Below are positions 34,870 through 43,129 of a stretch of DNA of 60,044 nt, piece by piece. Position 1 is the first letter of the stretch, and each line of letters opens with the position of its first letter. This DNA comes from Bacteroidota bacterium. GTDB lineage: Bacteria; Bacteroidota; Bacteroidia; Chitinophagales; Chitinophagaceae. The DNA lies in NCBI GenBank assembly GCA_947453145.1, contig CANGFA010000016.1:1-60044 (forward strand), read 5' to 3'. The notes beneath the pieces are model-generated. The model ran no database searches and was not told where the DNA came from. It worked only from the letters and a program-made list of their open reading frames with translations. The position numbers and the translations under genes were made by a program.

Positions 34870-34905
34870 AAAAAAATCCCGAAGCAATTGTTTCGGGATT
34901 TTTTT
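34870..34905. terminator. Bidirectional intrinsic terminator
   Basis: A core stem TCCCGAA/TTCGGGA, extended by A and T runs on both sides, sits between the convergent TIM-barrel gene and the aminotransferase-fold gene. The T run works in both directions. Confidence 0.85.
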
Positions 34906-34927
34906 ATTTACTGTATTATATAATGGG

Positions 34928-36106
34928 TTATTTTTTTACTTCAATTAAGTTGGTAGTTTTAATGATGGTGCTTAATGCATTGTATAATGCTTCCATATCC
35001 TGCACACTGTTAAATACATTTATGGAGTAGCGCATGTAAATATCATCCCCTTGTCGCATGATTGGAATTTCGATATTGAATTCCTTGAATAAGGTTCTCT
35101 GTAATACCTCTGGCTCTTTGGTGTGAATAGGGATGCTAATCATTTGTCCAATCCATTCACTAGTTAAAGGGCTAATGGGGGCGGTTCCAAGTAATTCATA
35201 AAACTGGGGTGCTTGGGCAAGTACCATTTCGTGACATTGAAGGGATAGGGTCGGCCAATTATTATCCTGCATAAAAATAATACTCATGTTTACAGCTAAG
35301 AAAGCTGAAAAGTCTCTAGTACCAATCATTTGATGGTAGTCTAAAAATGACGAGTTAGAAGGCTTAGCCGCTTTATAACCCCAGCTTACTACCAATGGCT
35401 CGCAAAGATGTTGAACACTTTTATGTGCATATAAAAAACTTGATCCCTTTGGCGCCATCATCCATTTATGACAAGCACCTACATAAAAATCTACTTCTAA
35501 TTCATTTATTTTTAAATCTACATGTGCGGGAGCATGTGCGCCGTCCACAATGGTGATGAGTCCTTTAGATTTTGCAATGGCACAAATTTCTTTTACGGGA
35601 AATATCAATGCGGTGGCACTGGTAATATGACTAATAAAAACAGCTTTAGTCTTAGGTGTTAAGCCAGCAAAAAAATCTTCAATGAATTGTTCTTTGGTCG
35701 TAATGGGTAATTGAATTGGTTGTCTTTTGTAAATCGCTTTCTTTTGACTACAATAGTAATCCCAGGTTCTATCACAAGCACCGTATTCAATATCGGTTGC
35801 TAAAATTTCGTCCCCTTCTTCCAAAGGGAATGCCTTTGCAATAATATTCACTGCAAAACTTGGATTGGTTACATATACTAAATCATCTTTATCGTCTACA
35901 TGTAAAAATTTTGCTAAGGCGGCACGTGAAGTGGACAAATATTCAACACCATCAAATGCTATAAATTGCACTGGCTCTGCCTCTAATACTTTTTGCCATT
36001 GTTGGTAATAATCAAAAATGGGCTTGGGGGTCGCGCCAAAGGAACCGAAGTTTAAAAAATGAATATCATTCCTTAATAAAAACTGGTCTTTTAAATTATT
36101 ATTCAT
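34928..36106 (-). CDS. Aminotransferase class V-fold PLP enzyme (isopenicillin-N-epimerase-like)
   Basis: This PLP enzyme of about 392 residues was started at the ATG at 36106 (MNNNLKDQFLLRNDIHFLN), which aligns with the family N-terminus; starts at 36142 or 36154 are possible. The N-terminal FLNFGSFGATPKPIF, the Asp in VDGAHAPAHVDL and the PLP lysine in ACHKWMMAPKG are all present. No export signal is seen. The family includes cysteine desulfurases, isopenicillin N epimerase and ergothioneine lyases; the substrate here is unknown. Whether it belongs to the sugar cluster around it is uncertain. Confidence 0.85.
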   Translation of the reverse strand: MNNNLKDQFLLRNDIHFLNFGSFGATPKPIFDYYQQWQKVLEAEPVQFIAFDGVEYLSTSRAALAKFLHVDDKDDLVYVTNPSFAVNIIAKAFPLEEGDEILATDIEYGACDRTWDYYCSQKKAIYKRQPIQLPITTKEQFIEDFFAGLTPKTKAVFISHITSATALIFPVKEICAIAKSKGLITIVDGAHAPAHVDLKINELEVDFYVGACHKWMMAPKGSSFLYAHKSVQHLCEPLVVSWGYKAAKPSNSSFLDYHQMIGTRDFSAFLAVNMSIIFMQDNNWPTLSLQCHEMVLAQAPQFYELLGTAPISPLTSEWIGQMISIPIHTKEPEVLQRTLFKEFNIEIPIMRQGDDIYMRYSINVFNSVQDMEALYNALSTIIKTTNLIEVKK

Positions 36107-36162
36107 ATTAGAGTGGTTGTAAATTTTTTTATTTGTATCCATTCGTATGTTCAAAGTTAAGT

Positions 36163-36194
36163 AAAAAAAATCCCCTCAACATAGGAGGGGATTT
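36163..36194 (-). terminator. Intrinsic terminator after the exported Gfo/Idh gene
   Basis: Read on the minus strand, a 10-base-pair stem (AAATCCCCTC with GAGGGGATTT) around a 7-base loop is followed by eight T residues. It lies 21 bases after the stop of the gene at 36216-37670 and separates it from the aminotransferase-fold gene. Confidence 0.88.
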
Positions 36195-36215
36195 CGATTT
36201 TTAAACTGATGTATT

Positions 36216-37670
36216 TTATACACCCAAGCTCCAACCTGCACGATACGTTCTTTTTACAAATTGATTCGCTGGTTCGAAATTGGTGATTTTCATATTTGGA
36301 CCATCCCATGTTAATTGAATATTACGACCTGGATAGGTGGTTTGTCCTTTTTTGTCTGTGTCTTTATAGTCGTAACTTCTAATTGCAAGATTTCCCATTA
36401 AAACAGATTCAGTTAAAGGGCCCGCAATATCAAAATGAGAACTTAAGTTTTTATGTTCTTTACTTCCATGACCTGCTATACAAGCTTCTACCCATGCAGA
36501 ATAATGACCTTCAGCACCTCCTTTTACTCTTTCAATAGTTTGAGGCACTTTGGTTGTTGCAGTTCTGCTTGTTGGTAATAATTGAGGATTTACGCCATAA
36601 GTACCTGCCATCATCTTTCCTTTGGTTCCTTCAAAAATTACGCCATTTCCGCCGTCACCCATTACTTCATTAGGTCCTAATTCTTCTGGACGTTCTGGTT
36701 GAATACCTCCATCCATCCAATGTAATTTAACATCTGGTTTACCATTTTGTCCTTTAAAAGTTAAAATGATATGAGAAGATGCTGGTGGACTATCTGGAGA
36801 ATACACTCTTTGCCAAGGGGCTGTGTAACGTGTTGCTACGCTACACTCGGCAGCCACTGGATAACCTAAACCTAATACAGCAAATGCAGGAGCCATAATA
36901 TGACAAGCCATATCTCCCAATGCACCGGTACCGTAATCCCACCAACCTCTCCAGTTAAATGGTAATAAATCGGTAAAGTAACTTTTTTCAGGAGCCGTGC
37001 CTAACCACAAATTAAAATCCAACTCTTTAGGAATTTCATTTGCAGTAGCTGGACGAATTACCCCTTGCGGCCAAACCGGTCGGTCGGTATAACAATATAT
37101 AGTATGTACGTCGCCAATTAATCCGGCATTGTACCAATCTTGTAACATGCGAACACCATCACCAGATGATCCTTGGTTACCCATTTGCGTAACAACACTA
37201 TAATCATGTGCTGCTTTAGTCATCATTCTTGCCTCATAAATATCGTGTGCCATTGGTTTTTGTACATACACATGTTTGTTTAATTGCATTGCTGCCATTG
37301 CTTGTACTGCGTGCATATGGTCGGGTGTTGAAACAGAACATGCATCAATGTGCGTGTGTTCTTTTTCTAACATTTCTCTATAATCCTTATATACTTTAGC
37401 TTTTGGATAACGCTTACGACTTGCAGCTGTTTGGCGCTCATCTACATCACATAAAAATGCGATATCTGCTTTACCACTATTGTAAAAAGCGAATAAATCG
37501 CTTTCTCCTTTACCGCCAGCACCAATACCGGCAATTTGTAATTTGTCACTTGGTGCAGTAAATCCTTTACCGCCCAGTACGTGTCTTGGCATAATGTAAA
37601 ATCCGCCAAGCGCCATCGCCGAGTTTCTTATGAAATCTCTTCTCGAATTAGCTGAGTTTTTTCTAGACAT
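36216..37670 (-). CDS. Tat-exported Gfo/Idh/MocA family oxidoreductase
   Basis: The 484-residue protein has a twin-arginine leader (NSRRDFIRNSAMALGGFYIM). The nucleotide-binding motif GIGAGGKG is at 48-55 and QKP at 137-139, in the place of the usual EKP. A long C-terminal Gfo/Idh domain with Trp/His-rich stretches (NWRGWWDYGTGALGDMACHI) follows. Members exported by Tat are thought to carry tightly bound NAD(P). It is transcribed towards the aminotransferase gene but ends in its own terminator. Confidence 0.9.
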   Translation of the reverse strand: MSRKNSANSRRDFIRNSAMALGGFYIMPRHVLGGKGFTAPSDKLQIAGIGAGGKGESDLFAFYNSGKADIAFLCDVDERQTAASRKRYPKAKVYKDYREMLEKEHTHIDACSVSTPDHMHAVQAMAAMQLNKHVYVQKPMAHDIYEARMMTKAAHDYSVVTQMGNQGSSGDGVRMLQDWYNAGLIGDVHTIYCYTDRPVWPQGVIRPATANEIPKELDFNLWLGTAPEKSYFTDLLPFNWRGWWDYGTGALGDMACHIMAPAFAVLGLGYPVAAECSVATRYTAPWQRVYSPDSPPASSHIILTFKGQNGKPDVKLHWMDGGIQPERPEELGPNEVMGDGGNGVIFEGTKGKMMAGTYGVNPQLLPTSRTATTKVPQTIERVKGGAEGHYSAWVEACIAGHGSKEHKNLSSHFDIAGPLTESVLMGNLAIRSYDYKDTDKKGQTTYPGRNIQLTWDGPNMKITNFEPANQFVKRTYRAGWSLGV

Positions 37671-37836
37671 AGCAATCTTTAGTTGTGTGGTTTAAAATCG
37701 ATTTAATTCTTTTTATCAATCGCCCCGTTAAATTATTAAAAAAACAGTAAAAAACACAATTATTTTGATGAGTGAACAAAAGGATCCTTGCTTTCGTTAT
37801 TAAAGCTTAAATTGCTATCTCCCAAAGCCAAATTGT

Positions 37837-39204
37837 ATGAAAGAATCAATACAACAATTAAGAACGTATTTCTTATCTGGAGCCACCCAAACCTATGATT
37901 TTAGGCTTAATCAGCTTAAAAGACTCAAAAAAGTAGTGCTTGAGCATGAAAAAGAAATATATGAAGCACTCTATGCCGATTTAAAAAAAACCAATGAAGA
38001 TGCATGGGCCACTGAATTAGGTTTTTTCTTAAGCGAACTCAATCATACCATTGAACATTTAAAAGGTTGGATGCAACCGGCTTCGGTACCTACTAATTTG
38101 CTCAATCAACCTTCAAGTTGTTTTACGATTCATGAACCCTTGGGTGTTGTATGTATAATTGCTCCATGGAATTATCCTTTTCAATTGTTGTTAACGCCTT
38201 TAGTGGGCGCTATTGCTGGGGGTAATTGTGTCGTTTTAAAGCCCAGTGAATTTGCACCAGCAACAGCTAAAGTAATGGGCAAAATTATTCAAGCCTTATT
38301 TCCGAATAATTATATTTTATATGTAGAAGGAGAAGGCGCAACCGTATTGCCTCCATTGTTAACAGAAAATAGATTTGATCATATTTTTTATACCGGAAGT
38401 ACACAGGTAGGAAAAATAATTTACAAATATGCTGCAGAACATTTAACTCCTGTTACATTAGAGTTGGGAGGCAAAAGTCCTGCGGTGATTACTTCTGACG
38501 CCAATTTACGGATTGCAGCACGTCGTATTGCTAGCCCAAAATATTCCAATTGCGGACAAATGTGTATTGCACCCGATTACGTTTTAGTGCCTACGGAATT
38601 AAAAGATAAATTTATTGAGGAACTAAAAAATGCGATTCAACAATTTTACGGAAGCAATGCAATGGAGTCTGAACATTATGGAAAGATTATTAATGATAAG
38701 CAATGGCTAAGGATTACTGCTTATTTATCGGAAGGTGAAATTGTGTATGGTGGAAAGTCGGATAGAGATAAATTATTTATTGAACCTACAATTATGACAG
38801 GTATTCATCCCAATGCAAAAATAATGCAGGATGAAATATTTGGTCCCATTCTGCCCGTACTAACTTATCAATCTAATGAGGAAGCGTTGGCCATTATTCA
38901 GCAGCATCCAAATCCGTTGGCATTTTATGTATTCACAGAAAATAAAACAGATGAGCAATATTGGTTAACCAATGTGCCATCCGGCGGCGCATGTGTGAAC
39001 AATGCCACATTGCATATTACCAATCATGATTTACCCTTTGGCGGTAGGGGTTATAGCGGAATAGGAGGTTATCATGGTAAATCAAGTTTTGATACTTTCA
39101 CGCATTTAAAATCAGTTTTAAAAACACCAACTTGGATAGATCCTAATTTCAAATATCCTCCTTACACAGGGAAGGGTTGGTTGTTGAAAAAACTAATTGG
39201 TTAA
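37837..39204 (+). CDS. Aldehyde dehydrogenase (class 3-like)
   Basis: This 455-residue NAD(P)-dependent aldehyde dehydrogenase has the cofactor segment IIAPWNYPFQLLLTP, the general base Glu209 in LELGGKSP and the catalytic Cys243 in NCGQMCIAPDYVL. Length and the C-terminal GGYHGKSSFDTFTHLKSVL fit the class 3/fatty aldehyde group. It lacks a clear C-terminal membrane anchor. It is transcribed divergently from the exported Gfo/Idh gene; a link to the sugar cluster is possible but not shown. Confidence 0.92.
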   Translation: MKESIQQLRTYFLSGATQTYDFRLNQLKRLKKVVLEHEKEIYEALYADLKKTNEDAWATELGFFLSELNHTIEHLKGWMQPASVPTNLLNQPSSCFTIHEPLGVVCIIAPWNYPFQLLLTPLVGAIAGGNCVVLKPSEFAPATAKVMGKIIQALFPNNYILYVEGEGATVLPPLLTENRFDHIFYTGSTQVGKIIYKYAAEHLTPVTLELGGKSPAVITSDANLRIAARRIASPKYSNCGQMCIAPDYVLVPTELKDKFIEELKNAIQQFYGSNAMESEHYGKIINDKQWLRITAYLSEGEIVYGGKSDRDKLFIEPTIMTGIHPNAKIMQDEIFGPILPVLTYQSNEEALAIIQQHPNPLAFYVFTENKTDEQYWLTNVPSGGACVNNATLHITNHDLPFGGRGYSGIGGYHGKSSFDTFTHLKSVLKTPTWIDPNFKYPPYTGKGWLLKKLIG

Positions 39205-39262
39205 TATATATTAAAATAATGCTCCTTAAATTAGAGCTGGTTTGAAAATAAAAAAAACAGTC

Positions 39263-39919
39263 ATGATAAAAATTGCCATCGCCTTTGGTGTTTTGGTTAC
39301 TGCTACATTAATTATGAAGAAGCCCGGTATGTCTTACAGACAATCGGTTTTAAAAACAATCTATCCTGCGATTATGTGGTCAAGTAAGGCCGCTGGTAAA
39401 AAACAAACCTTAACAAATACTAAGAATGCCGCTTCAACAGTTTCTTTTTATACTTTATCGGTAAAGGATATTAATGGTAATGAATTTAAATTTTCAGATT
39501 TAAAAGGTAAAAAAATATTAATTGTAAATACGGCAAGTAACTGCGGGTTTACGGGACAATATGAAGCTTTAGAAAAATTAGCGCAACAATTTGGAAATAA
39601 ATTAGTGGTGGTTGGATTCCCTTCCAATGATTTTAAAGAACAGGAAGCAGGTGCTAATACCGATATTGCTAGTTTCTGTAAAAAAAATTATGGCGTTACT
39701 TTTCCGTTGATGGAAAAATCAATGGTCATAAAAGGGCAAGCTCAAAACGAAGTACACAAATGGTTATCTGATATTTCCATTAATGGATGGTGCAATCAGG
39801 AGCCCGCTTGGAATTTTTGTAAATATTTGGTGAATGAGCAAGGGGTGCTTACACATTATTTCCCAATGACAGTGGATCCCATGGCACCTGAAGTGATTTG
39901 CGCAATTGAAGCGAAATAA
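39263..39919 (+). CDS. Glutathione peroxidase family protein, membrane-anchored
   Basis: The start at the ATG at 39263 gives 218 residues. A hydrophobic helix near residues 3-18 is followed by a 40-residue spacer, and the thioredoxin-fold peroxidase starts near residue 60. Peroxidatic Cys94 is in NTASNCGFTGQ, Gln128 in GFPSNDFKEQE, and Trp183-Asn184 complete the catalytic site. The active residue is cysteine, so this enzyme does not depend on the selD gene in this window. Such enzymes usually use thioredoxin. The anchor places it at the periplasmic face. Confidence 0.9.
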   Translation: MIKIAIAFGVLVTATLIMKKPGMSYRQSVLKTIYPAIMWSSKAAGKKQTLTNTKNAASTVSFYTLSVKDINGNEFKFSDLKGKKILIVNTASNCGFTGQYEALEKLAQQFGNKLVVVGFPSNDFKEQEAGANTDIASFCKKNYGVTFPLMEKSMVIKGQAQNEVHKWLSDISINGWCNQEPAWNFCKYLVNEQGVLTHYFPMTVDPMAPEVICAIEAK

Positions 39920-39941
39920 AAATCTCAAAATGAATCCATAA

Positions 39942-39975
39942 AAAATAAGGAGCCTCGCAAGAGACTCCTTATTTT
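39942..39975. terminator. Bidirectional intrinsic terminator
   Basis: The sequence AAAATAAGGAGcCTC, loop GCAA, then its complement with one mismatch lies between the convergent peroxidase and dus genes. The flanking A and T runs make it functional in both directions. Confidence 0.82.
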
Positions 39976-39985
39976 ATTAGTACTT

Positions 39986-41026
39986 TTAATTAATGGGGCA
40001 ATGTTCGTGATAGTTTTCTAGTACAATTTTACCAGACTCAATCACCATGCCTTTATATTGTTGTTTTATTTCGTCTAAGACCGATTCTATTTCTAAAGGA
40101 TCCGTGATACGCACTAATTTTGCACGGTAATCTTTAATGCTAGGAAGTCCTTTTAAGTAGTTGGCATAGTGTCTTCTCATTTCGTTAATACCTGCTATGG
40201 GTCCTTTCCATTCCAAAGATTTTTGTAAATGTTTTCTGGCAACCTCTACTCTTTCTTCAATGGTTGGATCGGAACGTTTTTCGCCAGTAGCTATAAAATG
40301 TTTTATTTCTCTAAAAATCCAAGGATATCCAATGGCTGCTCTTCCAATCATAATCCCATCTACTCCATATTTATTTTTATACTCCACTGCCTTTTCAGGT
40401 GAATTAATATCTCCATTTCCAAAAATAGGAATCGTAATGCGTGGATCATTCTTTACTTCGCCAATTAAAGTCCAGTCTGCTTCGCCCTTATACATTTGCA
40501 TTCGCGTACGACCATGAATGGCCAAAGCTTTAATACCAACATCTTGTAATCTAAGGGCTACTTCGCGAATATTTTTACTGTTGTCGTCCCATCCTAATCT
40601 TGTTTTAACCGTTACAGGTAGGTTGGTACTTTTTACAACCGCCTCTGTTAAGCGCACCATTAAATCCAAATCTTTTAACACACCAGCACCGGCCCCTTTC
40701 ATGGCTACTTTTTTTACGGGACAGCCAAAATTGATATCAATTAAATCGGGGTTTACCGTGTCTACAATTTTGGTACATAAAGCCAAGGCTTCTTCGTCAC
40801 CTCCAAATATCTGAATGCCAATGGGGCGTTCATAATCGTAAATATCCAATTTTTGTTTGCTTTTAATAGCATCCCTAATAAGCCCTTCACTACTAATAAA
40901 TTCAGTGTACATTAAATCGGCTCCATTGTCCTTACAAACGGCTCTAAATGGGGGGTCACTCACGTCCTCCATGGGTGCGAGTAATAAAGGGAAATCGGGT
41001 AGTTGTATATTGCCTATTGAAACCAT
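39986..41026 (-). CDS. dusB: tRNA-dihydrouridine synthase, DusB type
   Basis: The FMN enzyme reduces uridines in the tRNA D-loop. The 346-residue protein has LLLAPMEDVSDPPFR at 14-28, the catalytic Cys102 in DINFGCPVKKV, and AIHGRTRMQMYKGEADW further on. The FMN phosphate site is in FGNGDINSPEKA and DGIMIGRAAIGYPWIF. Length and motifs fit the DusB subgroup. A TACATTTG box lies 36 bases upstream. It diverges from the CPBP protease gene. Confidence 0.93.
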   Translation of the reverse strand: MVSIGNIQLPDFPLLLAPMEDVSDPPFRAVCKDNGADLMYTEFISSEGLIRDAIKSKQKLDIYDYERPIGIQIFGGDEEALALCTKIVDTVNPDLIDINFGCPVKKVAMKGAGAGVLKDLDLMVRLTEAVVKSTNLPVTVKTRLGWDDNSKNIREVALRLQDVGIKALAIHGRTRMQMYKGEADWTLIGEVKNDPRITIPIFGNGDINSPEKAVEYKNKYGVDGIMIGRAAIGYPWIFREIKHFIATGEKRSDPTIEERVEVARKHLQKSLEWKGPIAGINEMRRHYANYLKGLPSIKDYRAKLVRITDPLEIESVLDEIKQQYKGMVIESGKIVLENYHEHCPIN

Positions 41027-41062
41027 ATGAATTCATTATCTTGCATCCTATGAATGCTTGTG

Positions 41063-41070
41063 CAAATGTA
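41063..41070 (-). promoter_or_regulatory. Bacteroidota-type -7 box for dusB
   Basis: The minus strand reads TACATTTG, matching TAnnTTTG, 36 bases before the dusB ATG in a 62-base divergent spacer. No -33 element is obvious. Confidence 0.35.
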
Positions 41071-41088
41071 ACAATAAATTGTGTTTAG

Positions 41089-42009
41089 ATGAATAATGAT
41101 AATAGAAGCCTTTTTGAGATGAATCCAGCCATGCGTTTTGTTGTATTTTTTGTCATGACCGGTATAAGTTTATTGCTTGGGTTCTTTATTAGTTTTTCCT
41201 TTGCTGCTTTTATTTTACATGTTCCATTCTCGGATTTACCAAAGGCCATGTTAGATCCTACAAATGCAGGTATATCTTTAATTACAAACGCCTTTGCTAC
41301 AATCATTTCATTTTTGATACCAAGTATTGCGGTTGCCTATTTTACAAATGGGGAAGTGTCGCGAAACATGGGGTTCCATAAAATTAAAAATAGCAAGCAG
41401 GTATTTTATATTATCATACTTTCTGTTGCAGGATTATATCTAAGTGGCGCATTGGCAAGTTTAACACAAATAATTCCTATATCACCCCATCTTAAAAAAT
41501 GGGCATTGGAGTTAGAGGAAACGTATAAACAGGCTATGGGTGCTATTACGCAAATGAAAAGCATTGGCGATTTATTTGTTAATTTGACCTTAGTTGCATT
41601 GGTTCCAGCGGTGGTGGAGGAATTGTATTTTAGAGGGGCATTGCAAAAAACGCTAAAAGATTGGTCGGGTAATGGATGGTTAGCGGTGATTATTACAGCA
41701 ATTATTTTTAGTGCCTTTCATTTTTCATTTTTTGGATTTTTATCTCGTATGGCATTAGGAATTTTATTAGGTTTAATTTTTGATTACACGAAAACAATTT
41801 GGCTTCCAATATTATTACATTTCATTAATAATGGAGTGGCTATCACAAGTATTTATTTAGTGCGTAATGATGTTAAAAAAATGAATCAAGTAATGGATGA
41901 AGGGATGCCTATTTATATGGGGGCCATTGCAATAATAGCTGTGGCTTTTATTTTATATGAATTAAAAAAAACAACCTACCATGAAAGATTGGAAAATGAT
42001 ATACACTAG
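41089..42009 (+). CDS. CPBP family intramembrane metalloprotease
   Basis: This 306-residue polytopic membrane protein is of the CaaX protease/bacteriocin-processing (CPBP) group. The three conserved motifs are Glu177-Glu178 with Arg182 in VEELYFRGALQ, His211 in FSAFHFSFFGF, and His244 in LPILLHFINNG. Substrates of this family in Bacteroidota are largely unknown. Its 3' end overlaps the DUF2007 gene by 29 bases, which implies translational coupling. Confidence 0.88.
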   Translation: MNNDNRSLFEMNPAMRFVVFFVMTGISLLLGFFISFSFAAFILHVPFSDLPKAMLDPTNAGISLITNAFATIISFLIPSIAVAYFTNGEVSRNMGFHKIKNSKQVFYIIILSVAGLYLSGALASLTQIIPISPHLKKWALELEETYKQAMGAITQMKSIGDLFVNLTLVALVPAVVEELYFRGALQKTLKDWSGNGWLAVIITAIIFSAFHFSFFGFLSRMALGILLGLIFDYTKTIWLPILLHFINNGVAITSIYLVRNDVKKMNQVMDEGMPIYMGAIAIIAVAFILYELKKTTYHERLENDIH

Positions 42010-42199
42010 CTCCAGTCTGCCAACAGCAACCATGGTGACTAGTTTATTAATTGAAAATGAAGTGCCTGCAAAACTATTAAACAAAAAAGACACATCTTAT
42101 GTATTTTTAGGTGCGGCAGAAGTTTATATCCCAGCTAATTTTTTTAATATTGCCAAAGAAATACTAAAGTCCATTGAATTAGACATTTTGGACGTATAA
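41981..42199 (+). CDS. DUF2007 domain small protein
   Basis: The 72-residue protein matches the DUF2007 (putative signal-transducing, PII-like ferredoxin-like fold) pattern: MIYTSSSLPTATMVTSLLIE followed by NEVPAKLLN and the hydrophobic VFLGAAEVYIPANFF. Translation may start at 41981 or at the ATG at 41996; either overlaps the protease gene. The function is unknown. It leads into cdsA 29 bases downstream. Confidence 0.75.
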   Translation: MKDWKMIYTSSSLPTATMVTSLLIENEVPAKLLNKKDTSYVFLGAAEVYIPANFFNIAKEILKSIELDILDV

Positions 42200-42228
42200 T
42201 TGTATATTGAATTAAACATAAATAAGAT

Positions 42229-43101
42229 ATGGCATTGAATTTTTCAGTTTTTAAGGTAAGGGCTTTATCGGCTATTGTTTTTGCAGTCATTATGATTGGT
42301 GGACTTGTTTGGAACAATTGGTCATTCTTTTTTCTTTTTACAACTATTGCTGTGGGCTGTTTAGTTGAATATCAAAAATTATTAGCGCTTATTTATCCCA
42401 GTTATAAAAATATTTCACTTATTCATAAATGGGGGTTACCTATTTTAGGATTTGTTATCATGATGACCTTGGCAAGTAACACCTTAGGTATCAAAGACAT
42501 TAGTATCAAATTTGTTGGCAGCAGGACGGTGCCTTTTATTTTAGGGGTAATGTTATTATCTGATATTTTCTCAAAAAAATTTAAATTATCAAATTGGGCG
42601 ATTAGCTTTTTTGGACTAGTTTATATTCCCATGAGTTTATCCTTATTTTTTCAGTTGAGAGCTTTTATGGTAAATACATTTTTTATGGATTGGAGTTTTT
42701 CTATTCCACTTTTAGTCATTGCTTCTATTTGGGTAAATGATACCATGGCTTATATTGTAGGCTCGGTTATTGGAAAAACGCCGCTTTCCTCGGTATCTCC
42801 TAATAAAACCTGGGAGGGTACCATAGCAGGCGTTATTTTAGCTGTATTAATAGTGACAAAGATTTGTGGAATTTGGATCCCGATACAAGAAAAATTTATT
42901 TTTTTAATTAGTTTGGTAGCTGCCATAGCAGGCAATTTTGGTGATTTATTTGAGAGTAGTTTAAAAAGACAAGCCGGTGTGAAGGATAGCGGCAAAATGA
43001 TGCCTGGTCATGGTGGATTTTTAGACCGATTTGACTCTATCTTATTAGCAACTCCTTTTGTTTGGTTATTGCTTCAGATTTTATTTTCTCCCGGAAATTA
43101 G
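42229..43101 (+). CDS. cdsA: Phosphatidate cytidylyltransferase
   Basis: CdsA makes CDP-diacylglycerol, the precursor of all major phospholipids. The 290-residue polytopic membrane protein has about eight hydrophobic segments and the family signature near the C-terminus (SPNKTWEGTIAG, then GDLFESSLKRQAGVKDSGKM and PGHGGFLDRFDS). psd follows 28 bases downstream, pairing two consecutive parts of phosphatidylethanolamine synthesis. Confidence 0.95.
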   Translation: MALNFSVFKVRALSAIVFAVIMIGGLVWNNWSFFFLFTTIAVGCLVEYQKLLALIYPSYKNISLIHKWGLPILGFVIMMTLASNTLGIKDISIKFVGSRTVPFILGVMLLSDIFSKKFKLSNWAISFFGLVYIPMSLSLFFQLRAFMVNTFFMDWSFSIPLLVIASIWVNDTMAYIVGSVIGKTPLSSVSPNKTWEGTIAGVILAVLIVTKICGIWIPIQEKFIFLISLVAAIAGNFGDLFESSLKRQAGVKDSGKMMPGHGGFLDRFDSILLATPFVWLLLQILFSPGN

Positions 43102-43104
43102 TTT

Positions 43105-43112
43105 TAACTTTG
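43105..43112 (+). promoter_or_regulatory. Bacteroidota-type -7 box for psd
   Basis: TAACTTTG matches TAnnTTTG in the 28-base gap between cdsA and psd, ending 17 bases before the psd ATG. It would allow psd to be transcribed separately. Confidence 0.4.
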
Positions 43113-43129
43113 CGCTTTAAATTTATTGC

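Noticed and set aside
39533..39559. Possible selenocysteine site in the glutathione peroxidase, given selD in the window
   Set aside because: The catalytic codon is TGC (cysteine), and no in-frame TGA or SECIS-like hairpin is present.
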